Assembly: GCA_003427395.1 (NCBI GenBank)
Contig: BFEA01000420.1
Location: 813,783-853,242 of the forward strand
Length of the DNA stretch: 39,460 bases
Reading direction: 5' to 3'
Source: Chara braunii
Taxonomy: Eukaryota > Streptophyta > Charophyceae > Charales > Characeae
Position numbers and translations under genes: made by a program. The notes below the pieces were generated by a model. The model had not been told where the DNA came from, did no database searches, and saw only the letters and a program-made list of their open reading frames with translations. Shown here one piece after another: positions 38,221 to 39,460 of the stretch. How positions within the stretch are numbered: position 1 is the first letter of the stretch; the number at the start of each line of letters is the position of its first letter.

Positions 38221-38590
38221 GCCCTCGATGAGGGCATACTCACACTAGCTACGTTGAAATGCATCCAACCACTTTCACGGCCAAAGCGTTGTTGGCCTTT
38301 TCTTTTTTTTGTTTTTTTTTTTGAGAGTCCGACAGTCCTGCTCCCCGTGTTCTACGTTCTGCTGAAGTGCCCTCACTGAGGGCAAACTAACACGAATACT
38401 CCAAAAAGTGTATCCAACTGCAGTCACGGCCAAAGGCTTTTTTTTTTTTTTTGTTCTTTTTTTGAGACTCCTACAGTCCCCATGTTCTGCGTTCTGCTCA
38501 AGTGCCCCATTGAAGGCAAACTCGCACGAGTACTCCAGAAAGTGTATCCAATTGCAATCACTGCCAACCGCTTTTTTTTTAGTTTTGGGA
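38221..38590. repeat. Three tandem ~140-bp units starting with a family F MITE end
   Basis: Units start at 38221, 38369 and 38503 with GCCCYNNNTGARGGCAWACT. Each carries GTGTATCCAA-type sequence, CACGGCCAA, a T-run, and CTACAGTCC-GTTCTGCGTTCTGCT. The first start resembles the family F terminus AGGGCATACTCACACT. Confidence 0.8.
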
Positions 38591-39460
38591 CGTACGGATT
38601 TGAGATGGGCCCAAAAATTCGAAAACCTTCTGAGGCTCCGACCCCTGCCCCGAGCCCGCCTTTTACTTCTCGTGGCGACAAGTTATTTTGCTGCAAGGCT
38701 GACACCGTGTACTGGCGGTTTAATCCAATCCTCTTCGCTAGGGCGTCCGAACCCTCGAAGAATGCGGTGGGGGACAGATTTGTTCCGAAAGTTTTCCTGT
38801 GAAAGGTAGTGGTGCTTTATAAATACATTTTGAGGAGTTCCCTCCCCCCCCCCTCCCCTCTCCCTTGGGGCCCTCATAATTCCATGTCGAAAAATACTTG
38901 GCCCAATCAGTTTGACAGTAAGTAAAAGGAAAAGAAAAACTGGACATGCTACCCAGCTTTCGCTTCTGGTGGAAACTGGGTCCAGCATCCTCTCTGAAAG
39001 TCCCGAACAGCATTTCCTTCCTCCCACTCATTCCTGTCCCTCTCTCCTCTCTCACATGGCGTCTCCAGTTTTACTCTGCCGTACACATCAAATGCACAAT
39101 CAAATGGCTTCTGAATTTTTCTGATTGAAATGATTGAATATGTTCACATTTACAATCAAATGCACCCCAATGGATCATAGGCGCTTTTCTGGGCCAAGTA
39201 CGTTGGAGTCCCACCCAAGATTCGGAATAGGCGGCAACGTTTATTTATTTATGAAACTCCGACGAAACAGTTTGTCACAGCCCCTCGTTTGTTGTCCTCT
39301 TCTCTCTCTCTGCCTACGGTTTACCGGGCAGTTCTGTTTGTGACGATATATATATGACGATATAATGGCTTGTGATGGGGTGTGAACCGACAGTCTGTAG
39401 AGTTTTCCATCTGGTGTGGGTGAGTGATAGTCTACTTTGATTTTGGTTAAGGTAGATTAT
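38591..39460. other. No gene recognised
   Basis: C-rich run at 38842-38860 and short ATATAT tract at 39345; nothing else identified. Confidence 0.5.

Overview
This looks like nuclear DNA of a green plant, probably an early-diverging streptophyte such as a charophyte alga. The evidence is a spliced plant-type DnaJ/HSP40 gene ending in the farnesylation motif CAQQ, plant-type mitochondrial fragments (nad5, nad2, tRNA-His), a Ty3/gypsy chromovirus with an initiator-tRNA-Met primer site, and very repeat-rich intergenic DNA. Species assignment (for example Chara) is inference only.

Layout. Bases 1-5735 hold no recognisable gene. They are packed with short foldback elements (MITE-like, termini close to CTACCGTCTTCACCCGAATA) and two- to four-copy local tandem duplications; most of this may be the large first intron or upstream flank of the DnaJ gene. 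Bases 5736-13756 hold six exons of a type I DnaJ co-chaperone on the + strand (364 codons; the 5' exon with the HPD motif lies outside the window). Its introns contain partial copies of the neighbouring exon ends, tRNA-like repeats, foldbacks and minisatellites. Bases 13757-20972 are gene-poor: a 427-base assembly gap, a 200-bp higher-order repeat, more MITEs, and a decayed mitochondrial-type tRNA-His.

Bases 20973-31336 are a degenerate Ty3/gypsy retrotransposon complex on the - strand in the order LTR, internal, LTR, truncated second internal region. Gag, protease, reverse transcriptase, RNase H, integrase and chromodomain are recognisable but broken. The right LTR carries a 395-bp nad5 insertion. 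Bases 31337-39460 hold a G22 tract, a nad2 fragment, a U6 snRNA-like sequence, satellite-like repeats and further foldbacks, with no convincing protein gene.

The assembly has visible artefacts. A complete Illumina mate-pair junction adapter at 8283-8320 is flanked by an identical 233-bp duplication, and a single N at 35710 sits between two nearly identical copies of about 75 bp.

Only the DnaJ gene looks functional. I found no new multi-gene system. The most unusual signal is the repeated duplication of exon ends inside the DnaJ introns, on a background where local tandem duplication, often of half MITEs, builds most of the non-coding DNA.
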